From contig NC_087073.1 in assembly GCF_026151205.1 (NCBI RefSeq), positions 1,700,001-1,764,000 of the forward strand: a stretch of 64,000 nucleotides of DNA, in the 5' to 3' direction. Below the pieces are notes generated by a model. The model had not been told where the DNA came from. It did not search any database and saw nothing but the letters and a program-made list of their open reading frames with translations. Made by a program: the position numbers and the translations under genes. Shown piece by piece: positions 24,501 through 35,286 of this stretch (within the stretch, counting starts at the first letter, position 1; the number at the start of each line of letters is the position of its first letter). Source of the stretch: Bolinopsis microptera (Eukaryota > Ctenophora > Tentaculata > Lobata > Bolinopsidae).

Positions 24501-27020
24501 AATGAGGAATGAGGGTGAACTTGAGTAATCAGTACATGAACATTATTGGTGTAGTACATTAGGCCCATGCCCCATATTGACGGTTTTTTATAGTTTTTTC
24601 TAATTTAATATTCTAGTTATTACTTATTCAAATTGTTCAATTATAATGTAAATGAAATTTGCAGCTCTCAATATGAGAAAACCAGTTTTGGTCCCGGTCA
24701 TCCCGGTAAAATTGAATTGTTGGTCCCGGTCCCGGTCCCGGTAAGATAGAAATCCCAGAAATTATTGGTCCCGGTCCCGGTCACGGTAAATTGATAATCC
24801 CGGTCCCGGTCAAGTCACATTTTGTATCCCGGTCCCGGTCCCGGTCAGGCCTAAAATCATGTCCCGGTCACCTCCTGCCAAAAACCGTAGTTTTTGACAT
24901 TCAATTTTGCTAAAAGCAGTCAAATCTAGTCTATAGAGGTCAGATCGATTACTGGGTTGGCTTAGTTAACTACAGGTCACTAAAATTGCCAAAATGCAGG
25001 ATGATGTTAAAAATCCCAAAAAATGCAATTAAAACCTGCAATTTGCACAAGGTTAAAATCACATTGAATCCATTTCTTTTGTGCCAATTGTTAGTTTATA
25101 ACTAGATAATCTAACTCTAGATATCTACAGGTGTTAATTTTGTTGACTGAGTTACTGTTTTGCCGAAAGTTCTGGGTATTCAAAAAAAAGTCCCCAAAAT
25201 GTCACAAAAAGTAAATTGACTAAATTCCACCATTTTTTTCAACAGAGAGAAATTCTAGTCTACACAACCTGTTTTACCTGACGTTTTAGGGGTGGTGCAC
25301 GTGACATTTTAGGGGGTGATTACGGTTTTGAGGTACTTCCTTTAGTGAGTGAATGTTTTCAAGTAGCTTAATGTTTTAATAAGACAAAACAAATAGTTCT
25401 AGTGACAAAAGATAAATCAGGCCTCCTGTACATTTTGTAATTATCACACATATAGAAATGACATTTTAGGGGTGGTGTTTTAAAACGAACTCCATTTCAA
25501 CGTCAAAAAAATTGTACCTTATTCTATTTTCAAATTTCCAAATCTTGGCAGGCTAGAAAAAGGTTTAAATATTATTCCTAGACACTTCAGAACCCTGTAA
25601 ATTTAGCCCTAACTAGGCAATCTGGGCCCCAAAAACATGTTTCCAAATCGGACACAAATGTTTCCACGAACACGGATTAATCTTCTGCGGCGAGCGCGAT
25701 CTGTTTATACTGATAAAACCCCTAAGTGTCAACAACTTTGAAAGATTTTTAGCGCCGCGCGGTAATACACGCATTTACAAATTTTTACCCCCCTTCCGTA
25801 ATCAACCGTTATCAAGACCCAACCCCCCCTCCTGACAGCAAAAGTACGTAATCATGGCCTGACCCCCCCCCCCCCCCCCCCCCCCCCCCTTGACTATTTT
25901 CCTAGAAAACACTTTATCTACGTTTCATGCTACCCTGATCATGCTATGATGATGAGCCGAAATCATTGTTATGATATCCGGCCAAGCAACTTCTAAACTA
26001 CTTACTACTGCAGGGTGTCAGAATTATTGGCGTGTTTGAAATTTTATGTGTATTTTATGATGAAATCAATACTTTTTCGCCGGGTCATAACTTTACTTCT
26101 GAATATCTAAATTACCAAATTCAAAAACTGTTCTGTAGATAATCGTCTGAACTTTTTCTTAATTTCAGAATTTTGTGTTGATGTACCTCAAAACCCATAA
26201 TTTAGGCCGTTATTTAAAGGGTCGATTCCATACTTGGTTAGATTTACGAAAGAGTAAGAGATTTTGTGTAATTTTTTTTCGGTGAATTTTTTCTGAAATT
26301 ATTCTTTAGGCTAAAGTGCACAGCTCTTCAGGCGATAGCGAAACATATAGAAAACTATAGATTTTATAAAAGCTTTCTTTCTCCTCTAACTGACGCAATA
26401 AAATATAGTCAGGCGGACTCATCCTGGAATTTAGGGTAAGCAGCCGAAGGCTTTAAGTCCAGTAATCCAAATTTTTCTCTTTCGTCGTGATTATCGACAA
26501 AATTTAACTTCTTTCGGACTTCATTTTTAGACTAAACTGTAGTATGAAGGATTATTTCTTGAATGATCAAGACTCCATAGGAAACTGACACTCAGAAGTC
26601 AAGTAATGATCGTTTCTAAAAGCTTGGGTGGGCTAAAATTTTACGCAAAATTGTCTACACGCCAATAATTATGACACCCTGCTGTATTATAGCCGGATAT
26701 TCGATCAATTTCTAAATTTTATCACTATCAGAGTGAAATTGAGTGGAATTTGAATTAAAATATTGTCAAATTGTTATTATTCTAGAGGGTAAAAAAGAAA
26801 ATGTTGATAACGTAATCAACGACCAAACCCCCCTCTATGTGTTATGATTCATGTTTGACTATTAATAATAATTATTTTCCTCAGGAGACGTACGTGCGAA
26901 AGACAAAATTTGCCTAGCTAAAGAAATTCTAGCTAAGAAAGCAGAGTTCAGAGCAGAATTGAAGCAGAAAGCTGCCGACCAACATAAACACCTCTCAGCG
27001 CAGCAACACAAAACAAAAAA
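21571..27020 (+). CDS. Candidate coding exons 21571-21631 and 26885-27020 flanking transposon-filled intron
   Basis: The first exon, in a different frame from the preceding model, gives MKHKSSVVELDRLKEKYLMP with donor CCTG|GTAATT (phase 1). After 5.2 kb of nested mobile elements, the acceptor TTATTTTCCTCAG at 26884 leads into GDVRAKDKICLAKEILAKKA and EFRAELKQKAADQHKH, charged and probably helical, in matching phase. The frame then runs into the MULE transposase fragment one base out of register. It could be a host gene disrupted by a MULE, or the N-terminal part of the MULE gene itself with a frameshift. Confidence 0.35.
21632..22775. other. Gene-free stretch
   Basis: No exon supported. CATGTTTCCAAATCGGACAC + AAATGTTTCCACGA at about 22523 is repeated at about 25636, marking a dispersed repeat. 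Short ORFs at 21920-22219 (minus) and 22438-22698 (plus) lack recognisable content. Confidence 0.4.
22776..23173. mobile_element. 398-bp MITE with 34-bp perfect terminal inverted repeats and TGTTAGT duplication
   Basis: Both ends read GGGGGGGAGCCAAGTGGATA inward, then TTTGTAGATATTTG, with no mismatch over 34 bases. TGTTAGT flanks both sides (22769-22775 and 23174-23180). The core is a tandem duplication of roughly 130 bp (AATATGTGCCCAGAAATTCT twice). It has no coding capacity. The 7-bp duplication does not settle the superfamily. Confidence 0.93.
23240..25481. mobile_element. Larger composite element with CCCCTAAAATGTCA motifs at both ends
   Basis: CCACCCCTAAAATGTCA near 23250 is mirrored by TGACATTTTAGGGGTGG near 25460. 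The motif CCCCTAAAATGTCA or close variants occurs about ten times: forward in the left part (23250, 23590, 23620, 23812) and mostly reversed further right (23957, 23982, 25275, 25300, 25460). This layout is typical of subterminal repeats in a non-autonomous DNA transposon or fold-back element. The exact ends and target duplication were not resolved. A younger element at 24037-24877 is nested inside. Confidence 0.6.
24037..24877. mobile_element. hAT-like MITE, 841 bp, with (CCCGGT)n arms and 8-bp target duplication
   Basis: Terminal inverted repeats CAGGAGGTGACCGGGA at both ends, flanked by CCAAAAAC (24029-24036 and 24878-24885). An 8-bp duplication and a CAGG-start terminus fit the hAT superfamily. 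About 200 bp at each end is made of CCCGGT-type repeats, so the two arms are long, self-complementary and GC-rich; the middle (24240-24670) is AT-rich and unique. No transposase is present. Confidence 0.88.
25785..26835. mobile_element. Decayed Harbinger-type MITE, split by a nested element
   Basis: CCGTAATCAACCGTTATCAA with C-rich runs (including a 28-base C tract at 25863-25890) and, on the far side, ACGTAATCAACGACCAAACC match the left and right subterminal parts of the intact element at 51150-51575. Its terminal repeats are no longer recognisable. The Tc1-like MITE at 26008-26684 accounts for most of the gap. Confidence 0.5.
26008..26684. mobile_element. Tc1/mariner-like MITE, 677 bp
   Basis: Left end CTGCAGGGTGTCAGAATTAT, right end the complement of CAGCAGGGTGTCATAATTAT, then TGGCGTG in both. 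TA dinucleotides flank each end, consistent with Tc1/mariner target choice. The interior is AT-rich, non-coding and not repetitive. Confidence 0.8.
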
Positions 27021-27022
27021 AG

Positions 27023-27817
27023 GTGGCACCCAATCTATTCACCCAACTCCTGACAGTACATGGAATCACCCCAGACAATTACAGACTTCCTCTGGCGTTT
27101 GGTCTTCTCCCTGGAAAGCGGCAAGAACACTACATAAACCTACTAGAAGAACTGGATCGCTTTGGACCTTTCCATCCAGACACCGCCCTTTGCGATTATG
27201 AAGCTGGGCTACGGAACAGTGTCACTGCTGTCTGGCCCGGGACTACTCTACGTGGCTGCTACTTCCACTTCAAACAGGCTCTATGGAGGAACTTCGCTCG
27301 CTCCGACCTTGTTCCGGAGTATCAGGTGGTTGGATCCTTCCAACGGATCGGAGCTCTACCTTTCATCCCTCCTGGTGACGTCCACTACGCATGGCAGACC
27401 CTTAGAGTTAGACCTATCCTCTCCGCAGATATGGATGTCTTTACATTATACTTTAAGTCCACGTGGATGGGAACACCAAACAGACCTGCTCGCTTCGATC
27501 ACCTGTCCTGGAACCAGTACGATTGCTGTCTAACTGGTCTCCCACGCTCTTTGAACCTTGCAGAAGGATGACATAATGGTTTCCGCAGCCTCGTCCAGTG
27601 TTCAAATCCTACCATCTGGAAATTCCTTGAAGCCCTCAAACTAGAGCAAGGACTAACAGACCAGAAGATCACGGATAGGCTGATGAGAAGACCTCCACCC
27701 CAGAGAGCTGCCAAGTGGATAAGGTACGACTCCCTTCTGGAATCCTTCATGCAAGCCTACAATAACCAGGAGTACGAAGTCATTGATTATCTCTCTGCTG
27801 TTTTTGCTGCACTATGA
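27023..27817 (+). pseudogene. MULE transposase fragment with an in-frame stop
   Basis: The frame reads VAPNLFTQLLTVHGITPDNY, then LPLAFGLLPGKRQEHYINLL, a DYEAGLRNS motif and GCYFHFKQALWR. This is the core of the MULE domain (known pattern: P-LALLP-K---Y--L, D-E, GC-FHF-QA-WR). After NLAEG the expected Trp codon is TGA (27569-27571). The frame continues HNGFRSLVQCSNPTIWKFLE and ends SAVFAAL before TGA at 27815-27817. One nonsense change and an absent N-terminus make it non-functional. No terminal inverted repeats were paired. Confidence 0.85.
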
Positions 27818-28777
27818 ATTCGACATTTGATTATTGATATTAACGGTTTTATGATATTGGTATTTAGTTATACTTTCGATTGTACTATATTTCAACCTTA
27901 CTGCTAGGTTATTTGATCATTGTTGAACTGTGTTTCAACGATCAATGCTTAAATTATTAGAATCTTCAATTATGTTAGGCTTGAACTACTGTGAACACAA
28001 TAGAGAATTAGATAGTCAGCCAGGTCTGTAATGATTCCATTTTATCTGCATCATCCGAAAGTATTTTGTACCTTTTATTTGTGATCTTCATTGACACAAT
28101 ATTTGTATATCCATAACCCTGTAACACGAACAGTTTTAATATCAAAACCGAGTCTTAACTGTTAGGTTATTTAAAATAGCTGACATCGCTTTCGTAATTG
28201 GTGAATCGTGTGACCACCCAGACCACGGAGAGGAGATCTCTGTCATTCCTCTAGCAAAGCAGCCAGTTTAAATTGAGAAGAGTAGCCCCTGATGGGTGGT
28301 TACAGGTTATCAGGAAGAGAGAGCATTGCATGAACTGGACGAGTTTTGATTTAAGATGGTGTAATTCAGATATTATAGGCTAGGGCATTGCATTCAACAA
28401 TTTTGGGCCTGCACTTGCAGATGAATCTCCGTACAGCGACGGATTCGCTGCCAAGCTGTGTCTGCAGATCGAATGACTGCAAGGTTTCTAAAACATGGCC
28501 AGGAGACGAACTGCAATGTTGACAACCGTTTACTTAAAGATTTTAGAGTAAGCATTTCATGGAATGTTTCGACTGTAATCTTGAATATGACTGAAATGAA
28601 TTATTGATAGAATAAAATGTGTTTGAATTCTTGTCTTGCTGTAACAAGGAACCCACTCAATTTGACCGAGATTATTCAATAAATCTAAAGAACTTTATCA
28701 ATCTAACTATTAATTAATAGACATTTTGTAGAACTGATAATCGCATGTCATACTCATAGTAACCTTTGAGCAGTACT
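27818..28777. other. Gene-free stretch
   Basis: AT-rich with no clear exon. On the minus strand an acceptor-like TTTTAG near 28490 precedes an open run (KPCSHSICRHSLAANPSLYG) that could be a terminal exon of the 30-34 kb gene in phase 0, but nothing independent supports it. An AATAAA signal lies at about 28611 on the plus strand. Confidence 0.35.
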
Positions 28778-28780
28778 CTA

Positions 28781-30204
28781 ACACTGGTGTGCCCACCTAC
28801 GAGTGAAATTGAAACGTAGCGCGCCTGAAACGTCGCGCGCCTGAAACGTCGCGCGCCTGAAAGCATGACAATGTCAGCCGCGCCGAAAGCTTTCATAAGG
28901 TTTCAGTAATCGCGTCTGCGGCAAATTAGAAAATTTTTAAAAATTTGCCAGTATTTGTCACAATTTGGCGGGACTGGAATATGATGCATTGGTTCGGTTA
29001 AAAAACCACCAGATATAATGATAACAAGATTAACGGTGACTGAAATATGGCGAAAACTTGTTTAGCCCACAGCTATTGAAAATGTCGAGTTTACGAAGCT
29101 TGATGACTTAATGATAACACAATTCTTTTAGGCAGATAAAGATATTAAATCAAATACGTGAAAACATAGCACAGTATGATAAATAAATGAACATTATTCT
29201 TAGTTTATTCCTTTTGTGTGAATAAGATCACCGTAGCAGACAGCAGTTCACGCAACATTGGCCGTGTGGACTGCTTGTCACTTGCGGAGGACATTTAAAA
29301 AACACGTTCTAGAAAAGTACACGTGTTAGTCAAAACAATACATGCACGTATTACAAAAATAATTACAAGTGTTAAATTACCAATTCTTAAAAATACACGT
29401 GTTACAAATACAAATACACGTGTAACAAAATACTGAGCACATATCAGGCCATATATTTGCTTAAATTTGAAGTGAGTTAAGTTTTAGAACCCTTTAAAAG
29501 CAACTCTAAAACTCAAATTCTTACCATTCTGAAAGGATTGGATGCTAAAACGATGAGTATCGTTGATCAGGAGCTCTATTTATCAGGTTTTATAAAAACG
29601 CCAATAGAAAAATGCGAAGATTTTTTATAGGGTCTCCCAGGAGATTCTATGTACTTCCAAAAGTATACATCCATTTTTTTTCCAGGTGTATTCGAGGAAA
29701 TGTCTAAGCTTGTTATGTATGCAGTTTCATTGACCTAATACAAATGATGGAATTTAAGTGAATTTAATCTGGCGGGTGGTGTTTCTTTTATGCAGATAAA
29801 GAGCTGAGTTGTGGTCTAAGATGGGAAGCCATAACTTATCTCTGGATCTCAATCGGGTTGACATAATTAAAATAATAATGCAATCTTGTCCTTGTCCTCT
29901 CCCCAGAATCCACAAGATGGTTAGGAGAATCGTCGAGGGACAAGCTGCGTCCGAAGAGCTCCGAAGGAGGCTTTTCAATCAGTTCCAGCCTGAAATGAAC
30001 AGTTTTCACAGACTCTGCATAATATACAATTAATAATAAAGCTGGACCTGTTCTTATGATAAAATTAATTAAAAATAAACCATGTTCCCCACTTGGAAAC
30101 GATGTCACAGACAACACAGCCACACAATTTAACGGTAAAAATTTTTCATTAAATAACTGACCCAACAAATTCGAGTAATGAGGAGGAGACTGAATCTTAC
30201 TTAC
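28781..30204 (-). mobile_element. 3' segment of a PIF/Harbinger transposon, inverted copy of 47258-48690
   Basis: Almost base-for-base the reverse complement of 47258-48690, including the last transposase exon (LELIEKPPSELFGRSLSLDD, near 29990-29835) and three GAAACGTCGCGCGCCT-type subterminal repeats. The terminal sequence CACTGGTGTGCCCACC follows TAA (28778-28780); the other copy ends CAGTGGTGTGCCCACC next to TTA when read outward. TWA flanks suit PIF/Harbinger. The high similarity points to recent movement. It lies in the sense orientation inside or at the end of the 30-34 kb gene, and homology starts at GTAAGTAAGATTC, right at that gene's splice donor. Confidence 0.88.
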
Positions 30205-33200
30205 TGTCTTCGCGTCTGCCGCGATCTTGAGTAGGATCTTTCCTGCGTGCTCCATGAGCTCCAGTTCGTCTGAAAGAGTTCTAAACATTAGTGGGGGGGG
30301 GGGGGTCAATTTCATTTTACCTCATTCGGGCAGCCAAAATTGGGATGAGGTAAAATGAGGTAAAGTGAGGTAAATGAATCTAGTTTTCTGAGCCTTTTTA
30401 GAGACAAATGTTTTTGCCGAAATTTACTTTATTTTACCTCATTCGGGCAGCCAAAAAAGGGAAAAATGAGGCAAAATGAGTCAAAATAGGGTTTACCCCC
30501 CCCCCCCCACATTAGTCGCCAAAGATTCAATGATCCTACATTTCTTGTTGTTGTACGGATAGTATTATATGGAGACAGGTTGCTTTGACCACACATCATA
30601 TCAACAAAACGAATTCAGTTTTTTTCCTGTGCAAACTTATTGGATTGGAAAGCAGATTGTGGCAGATTGTTTTGTCTAGGTAGTTAAATCTCGCGGCTTT
30701 CGACCGGTGCAAGATTTTGTTGGGGAGACCCTAGTATTTGGACGTGATCAAGGATTTTTTGTTGCAAAAAAAGAGTAGCAAATATTTTGGCTGGGCCGCG
30801 CCGGTGAGCCAATTTTTTCCGGGACTGTTTGATCGAATACCTATAAATAAGTTACCTTGATATGCGACAGCCGACAGCTGGGCAATACTCTTGCCGAACA
30901 CATCCCATCTATCCTCCTGGAGGATCTGTCTCGCCTGTTCGGCCACGGCTCCTGATAAAAGACTGAGGTTCAAACAGACATGAAATTTGCTAAAAGTAAA
31001 GAGATGGATTTCTGAGATAACCTGCAGAAGTGGGTTAGTTTTAACTTTAGAACTGAGTTATATACACATACCAAGTGAAACGTGACTTATAGTGACCTAA
31101 AACTGTAGTGGTTTCGATTGCATATCTACTAACCCCCATTTCGACCGTGAATGGGTATTATATCGCTTAAAATAGACTTGATGTGCGTCAAACCAGCTAC
31201 CTTTGTGTGGAAACGGCGATGCAATCTTCGACTTGAAGAAAAATTAATGTCCGAAAGTTTAAAAACGATATGTTGCACTTGAATTATTACCTATCACCGG
31301 ATTGATCTTCAAAGCCTCCTCAACCATTGTCGCCGAAGTATCTCGGAGGCCCTTGGGGTGAAGATGTCGTCTCTCTGAAATGATAAAGGCGTGACTAAGT
31401 TATTTTCGACGTTGCACAGAGGGAAACCTTACGCCTTAAGGTTAGGGAGTTTTGTATTATGGCGAACGCGTCAGTTATCACACAAAAGTCTGATTAAATA
31501 ATGCGGTTTCCAATTTTTACTCGTCACAAAGATCGTACAAAAAAATGGTCAAAGATGAAAGTATCAACTTTAATTGACCAAAGATGAATTCTTCCTGCGC
31601 CTGGTGAGTGGTGACCCATCCATATTACAGGCGATAATTCTAAATGATGTTTAGAAATAGCTGTAACTCACTCAGGCGACTCTCGGACTCTTTCTGAAGT
31701 CTGGATATGTGGTCTTTTCGGACCTTGCCGGTTGGAGGCGCAGGCCCGGCTGCTGGTGTGGTGTCCGGTTGAACGGGGGGTTTTGCGACGGGGGCCCGGG
31801 GCTCGCTCCGGATGGCCAAAGCTATTCTCTGAACAGCACCTGGAAACGTCACAGCGGATTAGTGTATGAAAACGAAGTTTATTGCAGGATGTTCCTACTT
31901 GAAGAATCGTATTGTAAACCCATAAAATTTCAAACTGGGAGTCCGCTCTGACGATGACACAAAACTGTTTCTACGATCAGTAGATAGTACAAAAAATGAC
32001 TAAACAAATATTAGCATATTCAGCACAGGTAGCGCCTAGTGACCCATCCGGATGACTTTTAAAATAGCTATAACTCACTCTGTTCACTCTCGGGGGCTGT
32101 CAATGATCCAGGTTTCGTGACGGGAACCGGGGGCATCTTCTTTATCACTCTCTGAATAGCACCTGGGAATCGCCTACGATTAACCATAATGCAGCAATTC
32201 ATTTTAAAGCCCAAGATAGGCTATACTGATACAGACGATCAGAGAAGGTAGGGCAAATTTATCGTCGGTCATGAGTTACAGCGAAATTCTCATACAGTGA
32301 TATGAGTGAGCTTCACTATGGTATAATTATAATGTAACAATATGTATACCTATGTCGCATCTCTCGAAAATATTAGAGACCCTGATCGGAGCCTCGTTAA
32401 CAGTTGTTGCCAATTGTTCTCCTCCATCAACACTGTCTTCTCCGGGTTGCTAAAGGTCAATGGTAGGTAAAATTAATAGCTAATGTAATATCTAATACAC
32501 CACGTGAAAGCGATTCATAATCAATACCTATCAGGACTCAGGGGGGAATGATCAATTTATGTTCAATCAGTGAGAATATTAACTGTTAAGTTGAAGAACT
32601 ATATTCAAACCTTGTCGTCTTTAGCTGTAAAGAAGTTCCAAAAAACTTTCTTGATGTCTTCGTCTAACTTTGTCAGACTTCCACTCTGTCCATCACCACT
32701 CCTACCTCCCTGTTCAGGAAATTGTTTATACTGTATGCCACAGCATGTTTTTGAAGCATAGGCAATTATAAACACTGCAAACATTCCACCCGACTGAACT
32801 AAGGTGATGTTGCAGTCGGTAATTATCAACTGGAACCTAGTAAAGTAAAAAACGGGAAACTTGTTTAAACTTGTACAAAGCAAAATGCCTGCTTATCATG
32901 TACAGCTCAATCTGATTACGGATGTTCTAATTGATCCCACTGCCAGGACCTTATTTCGGAAGATCTGTGACATCAAGTATAATTACTTACCTTTATCTTT
33001 TTGAGGGCGGTGATCAGCTCACAGATTGTAGATATTAGCAACTTCCTATTTGCCGAAGTCTTGTCTTTTTTCTCATCAATGTGCACTGTAATTACAGCCG
33101 AATGAGTAAGTGGAGTAGATACCTGATCAGTGATCACATAGTACCTTACCCATACGTGACTTCATTGGTCGATAAAAGAGTGGTCGAAAGGAAGCATAGT

Positions 33201-34009
33201 TCATCAATAAGATGCGGATTTTCTCTCCTGGTATATTAATGACTTAAAACGTATCTACATATATCTACACGTCTTAGAGGAGAATCATTAACTTTCAACG
33301 ATCAAGTACGGTCTTTTAAATCGTCCTTTCGACCACTTTTTTAAACAATCCATCACATGGAATTAAACGGGTTTTCACCCCTCGACATTTCACCTCACGA
33401 TCGTTGGCCCCCTGGTTTTAAATCTCAAACGTTGTCTTACACCTAAACCTGGCCTAGCTCCGAGCTATGATAGCTCGATCCCCGACTCTAACCCTTACCG
33501 TTACACAACATTAACCCAGACCACAACCCAAGCCCTTTAAACTACCGTTTTGCGCAACCACTTGTTCAAAGAATCCATGACAATGCTTCCAATTTATGAA
33601 CAAATAAAAAGAAGTGTGGAGGAGAGGCTAACAGAGGATACTTACAATCTAGATCGCACTGCAGGCTTTTTACCAACTTGTCAATGTTCGTAGGTGTGAA
33701 CGTCTTTCTGAAAATATGAACAGTTGAAATATCTTCTAATCATTGTAGGCTATTATTCTTATTCTGCAAGGCTGATAGTGTAGTTTCAGCTCATCATATA
33801 ATTTATGTATCAGTAAAAATTGTCTTGGCAGCTGCGCTATGGTTGTTAGCTCTCAAAACGTGATCGTTACACATCTACTAACATGTGGAGAAAGTCCAGC
33901 TTATCCTTCACTTCGGTTAGCAAAAAAATATTAAGGTACTTCAACATGTTCCTCTTCTTGTCATCATTTTGAATCTTGGTAACCGACGTTTCCCTTTCGA
34001 ACATGTTTC
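30205..34009 (-). CDS. Unrecognised multi-exon gene, at least ten phase-consistent exons
   Basis: Exons in transcript order: 34009-33871, 33707-33646, 33085-32991, 32829-32611, 32449-32350, 32162-32079, 31839-31672, 31374-31291, 30951-30856, 30269-30205. Every junction is GT-AG and all phases agree. Peptide landmarks: NMFERETSVTKIQNDDKKRN, KTFTPTNIDKLVKSLQCDLD, HIDEKKDKTSANRKLLIST, LIITDCNITLVQSGGMFAVF, QPGEDSVDGGEQLATTVNEA, AIQRVIKKMPPVPVTKPG, AVQRIALAIRSEPRAPVAKP, RRHLHPKGLRDTSATMVEEA, AVAEQARQILQEDRWDVFGK, DELELMEHAGKILLKIAADA. It holds a hydrophobic segment (GGMFAVFIIAYA), a Pro/Ala-rich linker and helical C-terminal pieces. Exons 6 and 7 are a duplicated pair. I recognise no family. The 5' end (above 34.0 kb) and terminal exon are unresolved; after ADAKT the transcript enters Harbinger-derived sequence. 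Confidence 0.75.
30293..30508. mobile_element. 216-bp poly-G-capped MITE with ACATTAGT target duplication
   Basis: It begins with a run of 13-14 G and ends with a run of C. ACATTAGT flanks both sides (30285-30292 and 30509-30516). Two direct copies of TTTACCTCATTCGGGCAGCC lie inside, along with GAGGTAAAATGAGGTAAA repeats. It sits in the intron just upstream of the 30269 exon acceptor of the minus-strand gene. Confidence 0.85.
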
Positions 34010-34189
34010 CTACAAATAAGTAAGTCGAGATAACAGAATTATTTGCAGTTAGCAGTAGATACATTATGCAGTACATTATACGAAAAGGAAAATCAACCAA
34101 AATATTGACCTACAATGCTATATATCTACTTGATGAAGGTTTCAAAAAAAAACAATGCAAAACCCAGTATGACAACGCAGTGAAACACA

Positions 34190-34692
34190 CCATATTACTG
34201 TGGCTGTTAGGTAATAAAAGCTGTTTCTGAAATAGAAAGAAACCTTTACAGAACGGATTCCATTCCAGCATAAAATTATTAGTTTGGTGAAGAATTCCTT
34301 CGTGAAAATACAAAGTAAACCCGGCATATCAAAATCTGCACACAGAACCATATTAGTTATTACTACTATAATAAACAATTTATTAACAATTTTTATATCA
34401 ATATGATGAGAAGAGTAATACCAGCAACAAAATCAGGGTTTGATACTCTTGATAATAAACTTTCCTAACAATCTCGATCAAATATGATGTAATTAAAATA
34501 TCAAGGCTGAAGGCTGGGACGGAAGCAGTGGCTGTTAGGAAATAAAAGCTGTTTCTGAAATATAAAGAAACCTTTACACTTTTACAGAACGGATTCCATT
34601 CCAGCATAAAATTATTAGTTTGGTGAAGAATTCCTTCGTGAAAATACAAAGTAAACCCGGCATATCAAAATCTGCACACAGAACCATATTAG
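34190..34692 (-). repeat. Local duplication of a 160-bp segment (34198-34353 and 34528-34690)
   Basis: Two direct copies about 335 bases apart, sharing AGCTGTTTCTGAAATA, GAACGGATTCCATTCCAGCA and GTAAACCCGGCATATCAAAA. The second has a small ACACTTTT insertion. On the minus strand each carries an open run (FDMPGLLCIFTKEFFTKLII) after GTGTGCAG, so it could be a duplicated 5' exon of the 30-34 kb gene. No junction with the 34009 exon fits in phase, so this is not included in the CDS. Confidence 0.75.
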
Positions 34693-34917
34693 ACAGTTCA
34701 TCTAAATTTGTATGTACAATTGATACAATTGCTTTGTAGTGGTTATTGGCTGATCAAATCTCCAGATAAAATTTAAATAAGATCATGATATTATTGCTGT
34801 ACACAACAAACATGAGACCATTTTTTAAAAACCTCAGCTCTACCCTCATCAACGGAATGAAATGCAGACCGGCAGTTGAACTCATCACAGGTCAAATACT
34901 GCATCTACGAACATATG

Positions 34918-35200
34918 TCTGTCAATGACGCTCATCTCAGGGATGTTGGTGTATCATTAGTCCCTGAGGGATTATTATGTAATCTGCACCAAACGCTTCA
35001 TTGAACCCAAACACCTGGATGACTTAGGAGTCACCTAACTCCTCCTGCTGGTGCATCATTAGTCCCTGAGGTGAGCGTCATTGACGCTCAGCTAAGGACT
35101 CCGTCGGGTCTATGCAGCCTCCTTAGTGTATGAGAAACCACATGCAAGGGTTAAATGAGTGACCCTATTAAAGATCTAGAATCTTGTAAGGGTCCCCTTT
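34918..35200 (+). mobile_element. SINE copy, core and tail, with a rearranged inverted fragment
   Basis: 35047-35200 carries GCATCATTAGTCCCTGAGG, then TGAGCGTCATTGACGCTCAG + CTAAGGACT, TCTATGCAGCC and GGGTTAAATGAGTGACCCT, ending AAGGGTCCCCTTT. The tRNA-like head is missing. 34918-34975 holds a reversed AATGACGCTCATCTCAGGGA and a forward CATTAGTCCCTGAGG piece, evidence of rearrangement. Same family as 41600-41810 and 41990-42235. Confidence 0.8.
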
Positions 35201-35286
35201 AAAAGACAAAGAGAAAGAGAGAACTCCTGGCTTCTGTACAGTCTATTTTCCATCCCAGGGCTCAAGTCACCTCCACCCTCCTTTAT

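Noticed and set aside
27162-27750. Alternative-frame ORFs over the MULE fragment
   Set aside because: Only the 27023 frame shows transposase motifs; the others are shadows.
34199-34335. A 17-base intron inside the duplicated 34.2 kb segment
   Set aside because: It would be far too short for normal animal splicing, and the downstream phase does not fit the next exon.
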